Below are positions 17,601 through 27,052 of a stretch of DNA of 64,000 nt, piece by piece; the stretch's first letter is position 1, and the number at the start of each line of letters is the position of its first letter. This DNA is from Paraeggerthella hongkongensis (lineage in GTDB: Bacteria; Actinomycetota; Coriobacteriia; Coriobacteriales; Eggerthellaceae). The DNA lies in assembly GCF_003340345.1 (NCBI RefSeq), contig NZ_PPTQ01000002.1:124001-188000 (forward strand), in the 5' to 3' direction. A program made the position numbers and the translations under genes. The notes below the pieces were generated by a model that was not told the origin of the DNA, did no database searches, and was given only the letters and a program-made list of their open reading frames with translations.

Positions 17601-20450
17601 GTGGCCAATACGTACAAGGAAACAATGAACCTGCCCAAGACCGACTTCGCAATGCGGGCGAACTTGCCCGAAAGCGAGCCGAAGCGTCTTGCGAAGTGGG
17701 AAGAGGAGCGCATCTACGAGCGCGTGCTGGAAAAGAACAAGGACGGCAAGCCCTTCATTCTGCACGACGGCCCCCCGTACGCCAACGGCCCCATTCACAT
17801 CGGTCATGCCTTCAACAAGATCCTCAAGGACTTCGTGAACAAGTCCCACGCGCAGCGCGGCTTCTTCACGCCGTACGTGCCCGGTTGGGACTGCCACGGC
17901 CAGCCGATCGAGCACATGGTGGAAAAGACCCTCGGGCCTGAGAAGATGGCCAAGATCGACCAGCCCACGCTGCGTCGCCTGTGCCGCGAATGGGCCGAGA
18001 AGTACGTCGACATCCAGCGCGACGGGTTCAAGCGCCTGGGCGTCAACGCCGACTGGGATCACCCCTACCTCACGTTCACGCCGAACTACGAGTCCGGCAA
18101 CGTGGAAGTGTTCAAGCAGATGTACCTGGACGGCTCGGTCTACCGCGGCCGCAAGCCCATTCACTGGTGCAAGCGCTGCCATACCGCGCTGGCCGAGGCT
18201 GAGATCGAGTACTCCGACGAAACGTCGCCGTCCATCTTCGTGAAGTTCAAGCTCGACGTGATGCCGGGCGTGTTCGAGGCCGCCGGAGCCGAGGGCGACG
18301 CCTACGTGCTCATCTGGACCACCACGCCCTGGACGCTGCCGGCCAACACGGCCGTGTCGCTTGCCCCCGACGCCGACTACGTCATGGTACGCGCCGACGG
18401 GTCCAACGTGATTTTCGCGCGCGAGCTGGTGGAGCAGGTGGCCGAGATCGCGGGTTGGGAAAGCTATGACCTGGTGCTCGGCGAAGACGGCGAGCCTGTT
18501 GCGCTCAAGGGCCGTCAGCTGACCGGCCTGACTTACACGTGCCCCATCCGCCAGGATCTCAAGGGCACCATCATCTACGGCGATCACGTCACGCTCGATT
18601 CGGGCACCGGCGCCGTGCATACGGCTCCCGGACACGGCCAGGACGACTACCTGGTGGCGCTCGAATTCGACGTGCCGCTGCTCATGCCGGTGGACGACAA
18701 CGGCGTGCTGACCGACGAGGCGGGCCCCTTCGCTGGCCTTGACGTCGAGGCGGCCAACCCGGTGATCATCGAGTGGCTGCGCGAGCGCGGCACGCTCGTG
18801 GCCCAGAAGACCATCTTGCACAGCTACCCGCATTGCTGGCGCTGCCACGAGCCGGTCATCTTCCGCGCCACCGACCAGTGGTTCGTGTCCATGGACAAGA
18901 ACGCGCTGCGCGAGAACGCCCTGAACGCCATCGAAAACACGGTGGAGTGGATCCCCGCGTGGGCGAAGAACCGTATCGGCAGCATGGTGGCCGACCGTCC
19001 CGACTGGTGCATTTCGCGCCAGCGCTCGTGGGGCGTGCCCATTCCCGTGTTCAAGTGCGCGAAGTGCGGCAGCACGGTTGCTACCGAGGAGACGTTTGAC
19101 GCGGTCATCGACCTGTTCAACCGCGAAGGGGCCGACGCGTGGTTCACGCGCAAGCCCTCCGAGTACTTGCCCCGCCACGTGAAGTGCGAAACGTGCGGAT
19201 GCAGCGAGCTCGTGCCTGAAAAGGACATCCTGGACGTGTGGTGGGAAAGCGGCGTGTCCCATACCTCCGTGCTCAAGCATCGCGAGGCCGAGGGCCTGCG
19301 CTTCCCGGCGGATATGTACCTGGAAGGCTCCGACCAGCATCGCGGTTGGTTCCAGTCGTCGCTTCTGACCAGCGTGGGCGCTTACGGCGTGCCGCCGTAC
19401 AAGTCCGTCATGCACTGCGGCTTCACGGTGGACGGCGAAGGCCGCAAGATGTCGAAGTCGCTGGGCAACGGCGTGGATCCGGCCGACGTGATGGCGAAGG
19501 CGGGCGCCGACGTGCTGCGCCTGTGGGTGGCCAGCGTCGACTACTCGCAGGACGTGAGCATTTCCGACGAGATCCTGCAGCGCACGAGCGAAGCGTACCG
19601 CCGCATTCGCAACACGTTCCGCTTCCTGCTGGGCAGCTTGGACGATTTCTGCTTCGAGCGCGACGCCGTTTCCGACTGGGAGGGGCTCGAGCCGATCGAC
19701 CAGTGGGCGATGGTGCGCACGCGGCATCTGCTTGCCGACGTCGAGGCGGCCTACGACAGCTACCGCTTCCATTACGTGTACCGCAGCGTGTACGACTACA
19801 TCGTGAACGATCTGTCGGCCGTCTACATGGACGCGACGAAGGACCGCCTGTACTCCGAGGCGCCGAACTCGCCGCGCCGCCGCGCCGTGCAGACCGTGCT
19901 CGCGAACATCCTCGAAGTGCTCGTGCGCGTGCTGGCGCCCGTCCTGACGTTCACGACCGACGAGGTGTGGGAGCACTATCCGCAGGCCGAGCGCATGAGC
20001 GAAGGCCGTCCCTCCAACGTGCAGCTGGCCGGTTGGCCTGAAGTCTCGGACTTCGTGCCCGCCATTCCCGCGGAAGGCGGCGAGCGCATGGCCGAGGACT
20101 TCGGCGTGGTGCTGGGCGTGCGCGAAGCGGTGACGAAGGCGCTTGAGGACGCCCGTGGCCAGAAGGTTGTGAACAAGAGCCAGGAAGCCGCCGTGACGGT
20201 GACGGCTCCGCGCAGCGTGCTCGACGTGCTGGAGCGCTACGACGCCGGCGTGTATGAAGAGCTGTTCATCGTGGCATCCGTGGCGTTCGTCGAAGGCGAC
20301 GAGCTTGCAGCCGCGGTTGCTCGCACGGATGCGGAGAAGTGCCCGCGTTGCTGGAACTATCGCGTGCTCGGCGGCAACGCGAGCCATCCTGACGTGTGCG
20401 ATCGTTGCGGCGACGCGCTCGACGCCATCGGCTTCACGGAAAGCGAGTAG
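17601..20450 (+). CDS. ileS: Isoleucyl-tRNA synthetase
   Basis: Charges tRNA-Ile. HIGH lies at residues 66-69 (GPIHIGHAF) and KMSKS near residue 616 (GRKMSKSLG). The editing domain contains WTTTPWTLPANTA, and the C-terminal zinc ribbon CPRCWNYR...CDRC lies near residue 913. Length 949 aa is normal. It starts with GTG at 17601, with AGGAAAGG about 12 bases upstream. The resulting MANTYKETMNLPKTDFAMRA matches the family start, so I prefer it over the ATG eight codons later. It heads an operon with lspA and an RluA-family gene. Confidence 0.96.
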   Translation: MANTYKETMNLPKTDFAMRANLPESEPKRLAKWEEERIYERVLEKNKDGKPFILHDGPPYANGPIHIGHAFNKILKDFVNKSHAQRGFFTPYVPGWDCHGQPIEHMVEKTLGPEKMAKIDQPTLRRLCREWAEKYVDIQRDGFKRLGVNADWDHPYLTFTPNYESGNVEVFKQMYLDGSVYRGRKPIHWCKRCHTALAEAEIEYSDETSPSIFVKFKLDVMPGVFEAAGAEGDAYVLIWTTTPWTLPANTAVSLAPDADYVMVRADGSNVIFARELVEQVAEIAGWESYDLVLGEDGEPVALKGRQLTGLTYTCPIRQDLKGTIIYGDHVTLDSGTGAVHTAPGHGQDDYLVALEFDVPLLMPVDDNGVLTDEAGPFAGLDVEAANPVIIEWLRERGTLVAQKTILHSYPHCWRCHEPVIFRATDQWFVSMDKNALRENALNAIENTVEWIPAWAKNRIGSMVADRPDWCISRQRSWGVPIPVFKCAKCGSTVATEETFDAVIDLFNREGADAWFTRKPSEYLPRHVKCETCGCSELVPEKDILDVWWESGVSHTSVLKHREAEGLRFPADMYLEGSDQHRGWFQSSLLTSVGAYGVPPYKSVMHCGFTVDGEGRKMSKSLGNGVDPADVMAKAGADVLRLWVASVDYSQDVSISDEILQRTSEAYRRIRNTFRFLLGSLDDFCFERDAVSDWEGLEPIDQWAMVRTRHLLADVEAAYDSYRFHYVYRSVYDYIVNDLSAVYMDATKDRLYSEAPNSPRRRAVQTVLANILEVLVRVLAPVLTFTTDEVWEHYPQAERMSEGRPSNVQLAGWPEVSDFVPAIPAEGGERMAEDFGVVLGVREAVTKALEDARGQKVVNKSQEAAVTVTAPRSVLDVLERYDAGVYEELFIVASVAFVEGDELAAAVARTDAEKCPRCWNYRVLGGNASHPDVCDRCGDALDAIGFTESE

Positions 20451-20454
20451 GTTT

Positions 20455-21048
20455 TTGATCGACGACAACAAAGCCCAAACCGACCGTCTTGAGGCGCAGG
20501 GGGCTGTTGCAGGCGCTGCGCCCTCGCATCGCCTGCGCAGCGCCCTGATTCTCGGGGCGGCCGGCTTGGCCTGGCTTGCGCTGGACGTGCTCACCAAAAG
20601 CTGGTTCACTGCGAACTACGCGGTGGGGGAGGCTTCGGCGAACTCGCTTTGGGGGATCGTGCGCTTTCATCTGGTTCATAACACCGGGGCGGCGTGGGGC
20701 ATGTTCGGCGACTCCACGTTCGCCTTGGGGATTATGTCGCTGGTCGTGTGCGCGGTTCTCGTCGTGTATTTGATCGGGTTCTCGCCGACCGCCTCGACGC
20801 TTGAGGCTTTGGGCCTTGCGCTGGTGGTTGCCGGAGGACTGGGCAACGCCATCGATCGGTTCGCGTTGGGCTACGTAGTGGATTTCATCGAACCGGTTTT
20901 CATCGACTTTCCGGTGTTCAACGTTGCCGACATCGGCGTGACCTGCGGGTTCGTTCTGTTTATTGTGGGCTTGCTGATACGCGAGCGGCGCATGGGCGCT
21001 TTGGCGGCCGCGCATGTCGATCAGGTGCAGGAGGGTGGCGATCGATGA
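20455..21048 (+). CDS. lspA: Lipoprotein signal peptidase
   Basis: Membrane aspartic peptidase removing signal peptides from prolipoproteins. It has four membrane segments, HNTGAAWGMF, and the two catalytic-Asp boxes GGLGNAIDRF and FNVADIGVTCG. The start is probably the TTG four bases after the ileS stop, giving about 197 aa with a hydrophilic N-terminal tail of some 25 residues; no ATG is available before the first helix. Translation is likely coupled to ileS. The last four bases overlap the next gene as ATGA. Confidence 0.9.
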   Translation: MIDDNKAQTDRLEAQGAVAGAAPSHRLRSALILGAAGLAWLALDVLTKSWFTANYAVGEASANSLWGIVRFHLVHNTGAAWGMFGDSTFALGIMSLVVCAVLVVYLIGFSPTASTLEALGLALVVAGGLGNAIDRFALGYVVDFIEPVFIDFPVFNVADIGVTCGFVLFIVGLLIRERRMGALAAAHVDQVQEGGDR

Positions 21049-22061
21049 CGCGCCTGCTGTCCCATATCGTCGCCCCCGAAGACGCTGGCCAGCGCTTGGA
21101 CGCTCTGCTGGCCGCTCGCGGGCTGTACCCGAGCCGCAGCGCTGCTGCGCGCGCGGTGGATGACGGCGCCGTGTACGTGAACGGCGCGTCCGTTGCGAAG
21201 AAGCACGCCGTGGCCGCTGGAGACACCATTGTCTACCAGGTAGAAGACGCAATCGAGGCGGGTCCGTTGGCGGGCCAGCCCATCGATTTGGACATTCGCT
21301 TCGAGGACGAGCATCTTATCGTGCTTTCGAAGCAGGCGGGGCTCGTGTGCCACCCTTCCGTCGATCACGATGACGGGACGTTGGTGAACGCGCTCGTGTT
21401 TCATTGCGGGGCTGAGAACCTCTGCAATGTGCAGGGCGAGGACGATCGGCTGGGCATCGTGCATCGCCTTGACCGCGATACGACCGGGCTCATGCTGGCT
21501 GCGAAAACCGACGAGGCGGGGTACGCCCTCATGGCCGACATCCGCGATCGCGCCGTCGATCGTCGGTACCTGGCGCTCGTGCATGGCATTGTCGCGCACG
21601 ACACGGGCATGGTGGACGCGCCCATCGCTCGCTCTGCGAACGAGCGCACGCGCATGGCCGTGCGCGTCGCGCCTTCTGCGCGCGAGGCCATTACCACGTT
21701 TCGCGTGCTCGAGCGGTTCGAGCCTCGCGCGAAAGACGACGGCTACACGCTTATCGACTGCAAGCTGTTTACGGGGCGAACGCACCAGATTCGCGTGCAC
21801 ATGGAGTACGCGAAGCATCCTTTGGTGGGAGATCCCGTGTACTCGTCCAGATCTCCGAAGGACGTTTCCGCCGATCTGGGGCTTGACCGGCAGTTCCTGC
21901 ATTCGTTCCAGCTTGGCTTCGCGCATCCGGAAACCGGCGAGGAGCTGCGCTTCTTCGATGCGTTGCCCGAGGATCTCCAGGCGGCTCTTGACGCGCTGTC
22001 CGACCGAAGCGAGGGCCGTACGGCGGCCGGCGAAGAGGTTTTCGAGCTGCTTTCGCACTAG
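21045..22061 (+). CDS. RluA/RluD-family 23S rRNA pseudouridine synthase
   Basis: A 338-aa protein with an N-terminal S4 RNA-binding domain (GQRLDALLAARGLYPSRSAA) and a catalytic domain. That domain has the signature HRLDRDTTGLML near residues 138-149 (catalytic Asp in RLD) and GRTHQIRVHMEYAKHPLVGD. Most like RluD, which modifies helix 69 of 23S rRNA, but the exact uridine is not certain from sequence. It overlaps lspA by four bases (ATGA). The lspA-rluD pair is a frequent bacterial arrangement. Confidence 0.92.
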   Translation: MTRLLSHIVAPEDAGQRLDALLAARGLYPSRSAAARAVDDGAVYVNGASVAKKHAVAAGDTIVYQVEDAIEAGPLAGQPIDLDIRFEDEHLIVLSKQAGLVCHPSVDHDDGTLVNALVFHCGAENLCNVQGEDDRLGIVHRLDRDTTGLMLAAKTDEAGYALMADIRDRAVDRRYLALVHGIVAHDTGMVDAPIARSANERTRMAVRVAPSAREAITTFRVLERFEPRAKDDGYTLIDCKLFTGRTHQIRVHMEYAKHPLVGDPVYSSRSPKDVSADLGLDRQFLHSFQLGFAHPETGEELRFFDALPEDLQAALDALSDRSEGRTAAGEEVFELLSH

Positions 22062-22098
22062 AGCCGGGCGCACGATCCGGGTGCGGGGTCGGCTCTAG
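22058..22098. terminator. Hairpin between convergent genes
   Basis: CTAGAGCCG at 22058-22066 pairs with CGGCTCTAG at 22090-22098, with an inner GCAC/GTGC pairing. It overlaps the rluD stop codon and has no T run, so termination strength is uncertain. Confidence 0.45.
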
Positions 22099-22115
22099 CG
22101 CCCGTTCGCTTCGCA

Positions 22116-22838
22116 TCACTTTCCGTAGACGCTCATATTATGGAAGTGCTCCTGCATGTAGGGTTGCGGGAACCACTCGTCTAAAGCGCGCTGCTCCCAG
22201 GTGACGGCGGGCACGCCCTGCGCCCGCTGGCTTTCGCGATCGAGGGCGAGCACGGTGACGGCAATGTTCAGCGCCATAAGCACGCTTGCTGTGGCGGTCA
22301 GCGCTTTTGCCGTCGTGGTTCGCGCGTTCACGTGGGAGAACGCGCGCTTGACGAGCGGCATTGCGCTGCGAACCCATAGAAGCCCCAGAAGGCCCCACAT
22401 GACGCCGAACGCGAAGTTCGTGCGTCCTCCGATGCTCCCGAACGTGCCAGCGTAATCCCAGGCTATGGCTCCCCAAAGCATTTCCATGAGCCAGCTTGCC
22501 GTGTATTCGATCGCCGATCCCAGGACCATCGACACGATGAAGATGATCAAGTTGTGGGAATGGTGGAAGCGATTCAGGCTCACCGTGAGCAGCACGGCCC
22601 CCATGCCGTAAATGGGGGAAAACGGACCCCAGACCAGACCGGCGCGGCTTTCGTAGCCTCCGTACACGATTGCATGGAAGATGGTTTCCACGGCAAGTCC
22701 AAACATGCTGCCGGCCACGAACAGCCAGAACAATGTGAAGTAGTCGATCTTCAAATAGCCGAAATTCGGCTTGACCTGTTCGCGGACTTCCTGACCTATC
22801 TCCTTGAAGACGCTTGAATTTTGAGGTTCTTTCTCCAT
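22116..22838 (-). CDS. Putative ABC-transporter permease-like membrane protein (CmpB type)
   Basis: A 240-aa membrane protein with about six helices. Typical stretches are FWLFVAGSMFGLAVETIFHA, SRAGLVWGPFSPIYGMGAVL, IVSMVLGSAIEYTASWLMEM and RTNFAFGVMWGLLGLLWV. These match the family annotated as putative ABC permease (PF06541 type). No ATPase partner is encoded nearby, so the transporter label is doubtful. The N-terminus (NSSVFKEIGQEVREQVKP) is cytoplasmic, and the C-terminal 40 residues are hydrophilic. GGAGGGCAGGTG lies just upstream of the ATG. Confidence 0.75.
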   Translation of the reverse strand: MEKEPQNSSVFKEIGQEVREQVKPNFGYLKIDYFTLFWLFVAGSMFGLAVETIFHAIVYGGYESRAGLVWGPFSPIYGMGAVLLTVSLNRFHHSHNLIIFIVSMVLGSAIEYTASWLMEMLWGAIAWDYAGTFGSIGGRTNFAFGVMWGLLGLLWVRSAMPLVKRAFSHVNARTTTAKALTATASVLMALNIAVTVLALDRESQRAQGVPAVTWEQRALDEWFPQPYMQEHFHNMSVYGK

Positions 22839-22933
22839 TCACCTGCCCTCCGATAAGTCAATGGGCTAAACTATATCAGATTTAGGGGGCTTGAAATTAA
22901 ACCGTTACACCCCATGTCAATTGCAGGAAGGTG

Positions 22934-23965
22934 ATGAGCATCGTGTCAGCCGGTAGTCGCTGCGGGGTTCTCCTCGTGAATACCGGGACGCCGGCCGAGC
23001 CGCGTCCTCGTGCTGTTCGTGCGTATTTGGCCAGGTTTCTGATGGACAAGCGCATAGCTCCGATGAATCGCGTGGCTTGGTGGTTCATTCTGCATCTGTT
23101 CATTCTGCCCAAGCGCGGGCGCGCGTCAGGCGAGAAGTACGCGAAGATCTGGACTGACGAAGGGTCGCCGTTCACCGTGGCGCATGAGAAGCTGGAATCG
23201 GGGCTGAACGCATCGCTTCAGCAAGAGGACTTCGACGTGATGGTTCGCTGCGCCATGAGTTACAGCGATCCTACGGTTCGACACTGCGTGAAGCAGATGA
23301 AGGCGGCCGGATGCACGCGTTTGGTGGTTCTGCCCCTGTACCCGCAGAGCGCTTACTCCACCACCGGGTCGGTCTCCGACAGCGTTGAGCGCGCGCTCAA
23401 GAAAACGCGCTGGAAGGTCCCGTGCGATTTCATCGACAACTACCACGATCACGTCACGTATATCCGCGCGATAGCGGCTTCCATCGAACATGCGGGCTTT
23501 CAGATCGAATCAGACGATCGCCTACTGTTCTCGTATCATTCGATCCCCCTTGTCGACATCGAGGCGGGGGACACCTACGAGCTGCAAACGGGCGCCTCGA
23601 GCCTGCAGATAGCCAGCGAGCTGGGCCTTGATCGCAACCGTTGGACTATCGGCTATCAGTGCCAGTTCGATAAGGGCAGGGAATGGCTCAAGCCGTTTTC
23701 GCGCGACACGCTGGCTCGATGGGCGGAAGCCGATGTGGGGCGCGTTTTCTACGTTTGCCCGAACTTCGCCGTCGATTGCCTGGAGACGCTTTACGATATC
23801 GAATACGAGTTGAAACCTTTTTATTTTGATCATATTCGCCAGGCGGGGAGGACGCCTGGCTCCGATAGTTTCGTATACGTGCCTTGCCTCGACCGCAGCC
23901 GAGCGCATTTGCGCGTTTTATCCGACGTGCTGCGGCCGCATATCGAGGAGGCTAACCATGGGTAA
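22934..23965 (+). CDS. hemH: Ferrochelatase
   Basis: Inserts Fe2+ into a porphyrin in haem synthesis. The family start GVLLVNTGTPAEP, the region RRAYLARFLMDKR, YPQSAYSTTGSV, the catalytic His in LLFSYHSIP and PNFAVDCLETLYDIEYE are present. Length 343 aa is normal for the monomeric bacterial enzyme. The exact start is open: AGGAAGG is very close to the ATG at 22934, and a GTG at 22943 has better spacing. It overlaps coaBC by eight bases. No other haem genes are in the window. Confidence 0.9.
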   Translation: MSIVSAGSRCGVLLVNTGTPAEPRPRAVRAYLARFLMDKRIAPMNRVAWWFILHLFILPKRGRASGEKYAKIWTDEGSPFTVAHEKLESGLNASLQQEDFDVMVRCAMSYSDPTVRHCVKQMKAAGCTRLVVLPLYPQSAYSTTGSVSDSVERALKKTRWKVPCDFIDNYHDHVTYIRAIAASIEHAGFQIESDDRLLFSYHSIPLVDIEAGDTYELQTGASSLQIASELGLDRNRWTIGYQCQFDKGREWLKPFSRDTLARWAEADVGRVFYVCPNFAVDCLETLYDIEYELKPFYFDHIRQAGRTPGSDSFVYVPCLDRSRAHLRVLSDVLRPHIEEANHG

Positions 23966-25181
23966 AGACGAGGGCCGCTCTGCGGTCGAGCCCGCGCAAA
24001 AAACGGTGTTGTTGGGGGTTACGGGGTGCATCGCCGTCTACAAGTCCTGCGAGATCGTTCGCGCATTGCAGAAAGCCGGCGTACGCGTGAAGGTCGTCAT
24101 GACCGAGCACGCAACCGAGTTCGTGGGCCCTACGACGTTTCGCGCGCTTACGCATGAGCCGGTGGCTGTTGGGCTGTTCGACGATCCGTCGGATCCCATC
24201 CATCATATCTCGCTTGCTCAAGAGGCGGACGTGTTCTTGATTGCTCCGTGCACGGCCAACGTCATTGCGAAAATTGCGAACGGGATTGCCGACGACCTGC
24301 TGACCACGACCGCGCTTGCCACCACGGCGCCGTTGGTCATAGCACCCGCCATGAACGTGAACATGTACGAGAACGGCGCCACGCGTTACAACATCGGCAA
24401 GCTTCACATCCGCGGGACGCGCATCATCGAAGCCGGAGACGGCTACCTTGCTTGCGGCGACGTGGGCCGCGGTCGTTTGGCGGAGATCGACGACATTGTG
24501 ACGGCGGTGCTCGAGGAACTGGGCATGAGCCGTGATCTGTCGGGCAGGCACGTCATGGTGACGGCCGGCCCCACGGTGGAGCCCATCGATCCGGTGCGCT
24601 ACATTTCCAACCATTCTTCCGGCAAGACCGGATACGCCGTGGCACGTGCTGCTGCCTTGCGCGGCGCGGACGTGACGCTGATTTCCGGCCCGGTGTCCAT
24701 TCCGGTTCCCGAGGGCGTGCGCGTCGTTCATGTGAAGACGGCGCGCGACATGTTCGCAGCAGCTGAGGAGGCGTTCGAAAGCGCCGATATCGCCGTGTTC
24801 GCGGCTGCGGTGGCCGATATGCGCCCGAAGCTGGCGGCCGACCGAAAGCTGAAGAAGGGCCAGTCGGACGCGGAGCTGGGCGTGCTGGAGCTGATCGAGA
24901 ACCCGGATATCCTGGCGACCCTCGGTGCGCGGAAAACGCACCAGGTGGTCGTAGGGTTTGCGGCTGAAACGAACGACGTGGTGGCGAACGCCGAGAAGAA
25001 GCTGGTGTCGAAGCACGCCGATCTTGTGGTGGCGAACCAGGTGGGCGAGGGCAAGGCCTTCGGCACCGACGACAACGAGGTGTGGTTCGTTGACGACGAG
25101 GATATCGAGGAGCTTCCGCGCATGTCGAAAGCCCGCTTGGCCGACGCGATCCTGAACAAGGCGGTCGAGTTCCTGCGGTAA
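23958..25181 (+). CDS. coaBC: Bifunctional phosphopantothenoylcysteine decarboxylase/synthetase
   Basis: Two consecutive steps of coenzyme A synthesis. The N-terminal CoaC flavoprotein domain shows LLGVTGCIAVYKSCEIVRAL, PIHHISLAQEADVFLIAPCT, the PAMNVNMYEN loop and the Cys in GYLACGDVGRGRLAE. The C-terminal CoaB domain begins near residue 200 with GRHVMVTAGPTVEPIDPVRY and contains SNHSSGKTGYAVA and KLKK. Length 407 aa is normal. GAGGAGG precedes the ATG. Translationally coupled to hemH and followed by a strong terminator. Confidence 0.95.
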   Translation: MGKDEGRSAVEPAQKTVLLGVTGCIAVYKSCEIVRALQKAGVRVKVVMTEHATEFVGPTTFRALTHEPVAVGLFDDPSDPIHHISLAQEADVFLIAPCTANVIAKIANGIADDLLTTTALATTAPLVIAPAMNVNMYENGATRYNIGKLHIRGTRIIEAGDGYLACGDVGRGRLAEIDDIVTAVLEELGMSRDLSGRHVMVTAGPTVEPIDPVRYISNHSSGKTGYAVARAAALRGADVTLISGPVSIPVPEGVRVVHVKTARDMFAAAEEAFESADIAVFAAAVADMRPKLAADRKLKKGQSDAELGVLELIENPDILATLGARKTHQVVVGFAAETNDVVANAEKKLVSKHADLVVANQVGEGKAFGTDDNEVWFVDDEDIEELPRMSKARLADAILNKAVEFLR

Positions 25182-25190
25182 AGCGTCGGG

Positions 25191-25236
25191 AGCTCGAGCT
25201 TCCCTGGCCTGCGGGCAAGGGAAGCTCGAGCTTTTT
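25191..25236 (+). terminator. coaBC terminator
   Basis: AGCTCGAGCTTCCCT pairs with AGGGAAGCTCGAGCT (15 bp) around a 12-base loop, followed by TTTT. It lies ten bases after the coaBC stop. Confidence 0.92.
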
Positions 25237-25354
25237 AGTGCAAGCGCCAGAAATTTTCAAAAGATGAAAATTCGGGCTTGCAAAGCCTGGGCGATACGGT
25301 TAATATAATCTGCGCTGCTTCGGAAGAGCGCGAGTTCGAAGAAGCGAGTATGAA

Positions 25355-25431
<77 letters not shown>

Positions 25432-25441
25432 GCTATTACAG

Positions 25442-25475
25442 CAGGTCAGAGGCTTAAGAGCTTCTGACCTGTTTT
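25442..25475 (+). terminator. tRNA-Pro terminator
   Basis: CAGGTCAGA pairs with TCTGACCTG around a loop, followed by TTTTT. Confidence 0.85.
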
Positions 25476-25756
25476 TCGTTTGGGGTGATTCGCATGTCGA
25501 CTTTCTTCTCGTAGAATCCTCCCATGACGGTCTCCTTCGGATAGGCTCGTCCTCCGAGGCTGCGGGGACCGGGGGATATGCAGCCTCATCGATGCGGGCA
25601 AGGCTGGTTGTTGGCCCATGGTCGCGGGATGGCTCCTGTCCGACCTCTCGGGCTTCTGGATGCATGCACGGGTCGTCGCGGCCAAGCCCCCCGCGCACAT
25701 TGCGCTGCCCGCTCGCTAGGGCTCGGCCCGGTTCCGCCCCGCCCGCTCTCGGCCCG
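25476..25756. other. Gene-free spacer between tRNA-Pro and the diguanylate cyclase gene
   Basis: About 280 bases (325 counting from the tRNA) with no supported gene. A short minus-strand frame here is rich in Pro, Arg and Ser and has no family resemblance. There is no second copy of the tRNA 3' end that would mark an integrated element. Confidence 0.5.
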
Positions 25757-26617
25757 TCAGGACTGCGGGCCGGCGGGGGCGAGGACCACGCGGTCCTTGC
25801 CTTCCTTAGCGCGGTAGAGGGCCTCGTCGGCGCGCGCTACAAGCTGCTCGATCCCGCCGGCTCCGCAGGCGCCGCCGATGCTGACCGACACCCGAAGGTC
25901 CGGGGTCTCGGGGAACCTCAGCGCCGCGACCTTGCGGCGCGCCTCCTCGAGCCTGCCGGCCAACGCCGCCGGGGGCATTCCTCGAAACGCTATGACGAAC
26001 TCGTCTCCTCCGAGGCGGACGAGCGGGTCGGAGGGCCTGACGGACGAGGCCAGAGCGGATGCGATCTCCTTCAGGGCGTAGTCGCCAGCTGCATGGCCGA
26101 ACGAGTCGTTGACCGACTTGAAGTCGTCGACGTCGACGAACGCCGCTGCGTCGAAGCCCTCGAGGCTCTTGATCTGCTCGTCGAAGTACCTCCTGTTGCA
26201 TGCTCCGGTAAGCTGGTCGAGCCAAAGCCTTTTGCTGTAGGTTTCGACCATCTCGAGGAAGCGGCTTTTGCCGTTGGCGCCGAACAGGGCGTCTTCGCCC
26301 ACTTTCCTCACGGTCTCGAGCACGTAGGGCGAGCCGTCGACCTCGACGTACGTGGACACGACGAAGAACGCCTCGTTGTCCGCGATCTCGAACTTGGACG
26401 CCTGCCCTTTGGACGAGAGCGCCCTTGCGGACGTGCAATCGCGGCAACGCCTGCTCTTTCCCCAGATCGCGTGGCATCGTCCCTCGCACGCGACGAGCCT
26501 GCCGTCCTCTGACACGTCCCAGGCCTCGGCTGCCGATGCGTCGACAAGCCTGGCTACGTCGAACAGCTCCCGCAGACCGGCCATGAAGCCCGGCAGCTGG
26601 TTCTCGGTCAGTTTCAT
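25757..26617 (-). CDS. Diguanylate cyclase with a cysteine-rich N-terminal sensor
   Basis: Would make cyclic di-GMP. The C-terminal GGDEF domain (from about residue 122) has LDQLTGACNRRYFDEQ, AFVDVDDFKSVNDSFGHAAG, and the active site RLGGDEFVIAF near residue 205. The N-terminal 120 residues form a small sensor-like domain with CEGRCHAIWGKSRRCRDCTS, spaced like a metal or Fe-S/redox site, followed by a PAS-like FFVVSTYVEVDGSPYVLETV. The protein is soluble (286 aa), unlike the membrane-bound GGDEF protein at 31.7 kb. Start MKLTENQ has GAGGGGG upstream. The product inhibition site RxxD is not obvious. Confidence 0.87.
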   Translation of the reverse strand: MKLTENQLPGFMAGLRELFDVARLVDASAAEAWDVSEDGRLVACEGRCHAIWGKSRRCRDCTSARALSSKGQASKFEIADNEAFFVVSTYVEVDGSPYVLETVRKVGEDALFGANGKSRFLEMVETYSKRLWLDQLTGACNRRYFDEQIKSLEGFDAAAFVDVDDFKSVNDSFGHAAGDYALKEIASALASSVRPSDPLVRLGGDEFVIAFRGMPPAALAGRLEEARRKVAALRFPETPDLRVSVSIGGACGAGGIEQLVARADEALYRAKEGKDRVVLAPAGPQS

Positions 26618-26765
26618 GGAGACCCCCTCTTTCCCGGATGAAGGCGCACGCGAGCCGTGCGGACGGCTGTTTCCTTTGCGCGCGCCGAGGCGACCGGCAA
26701 GCGATGGTGCACGGTTTTTGGATTCCCGCAACCTGCGGAAAGGGCGGCGCCCGTCGCTAGGCGAT

Positions 26766-26784
26766 ATAAGTTAGTCTTATCTAA
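26766..26784. promoter_or_regulatory. DtxR/IdeR-like metal-responsive operator candidate
   Basis: ATAAGTTAGTCTTATCTAA agrees at 14 of 19 positions with the IdeR/DtxR consensus TTAGGTTAGSCTAACCTAA, including TTAG and CTAA. It lies upstream of the diguanylate cyclase (minus strand) and about 300 bases before the methyltransferase-ABC transporter genes (plus strand). It suggests iron or manganese control; which side it controls is unclear. Confidence 0.45.
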
Positions 26785-27024
26785 TTAAAGTAGTTCCAAG
26801 GTAGTCGAAGCTCGGTTCACGCTGGGCGGATCCATGAATTCTCCATCGTGAAGGCATGAAGGGCCCGTCTTTGCAGCCCGTTCGCGGCGAGGGGAACCCC
26901 CTTCAGCCCGAAACCGGGTCCGAGCTCGGGCGAAAGAGCCTCGACGGGACGCGCCCTGCCTGTCTGTGCAGCCCGTCGCGGGAGTTCGCTTTCCCTGACT
27001 TTTTTGCCGATCGCGCTGCTCGAG

Positions 27025-27052
27025 TTGTGATATTCTCAATTAAGAATATATC
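27025..27052 (+). promoter_or_regulatory. Candidate promoter of the methyltransferase-ABC transporter operon
   Basis: TTGTGA at 27025-27030 and TATATC at 27047-27052 with 16 bases between. The spacer contains a near-palindrome TATTCTCAATTAAGAATA that could bind a repressor. The operon's first start codon follows at 27090. Confidence 0.45.

Noticed and set aside
17436-20609. A 1057-codon open frame on the minus strand, antisense to ileS
   Set aside because: It is a by-product of GC-rich codon use in ileS, has a His/Val/Arg-rich composition, no ribosome binding site and no family features.
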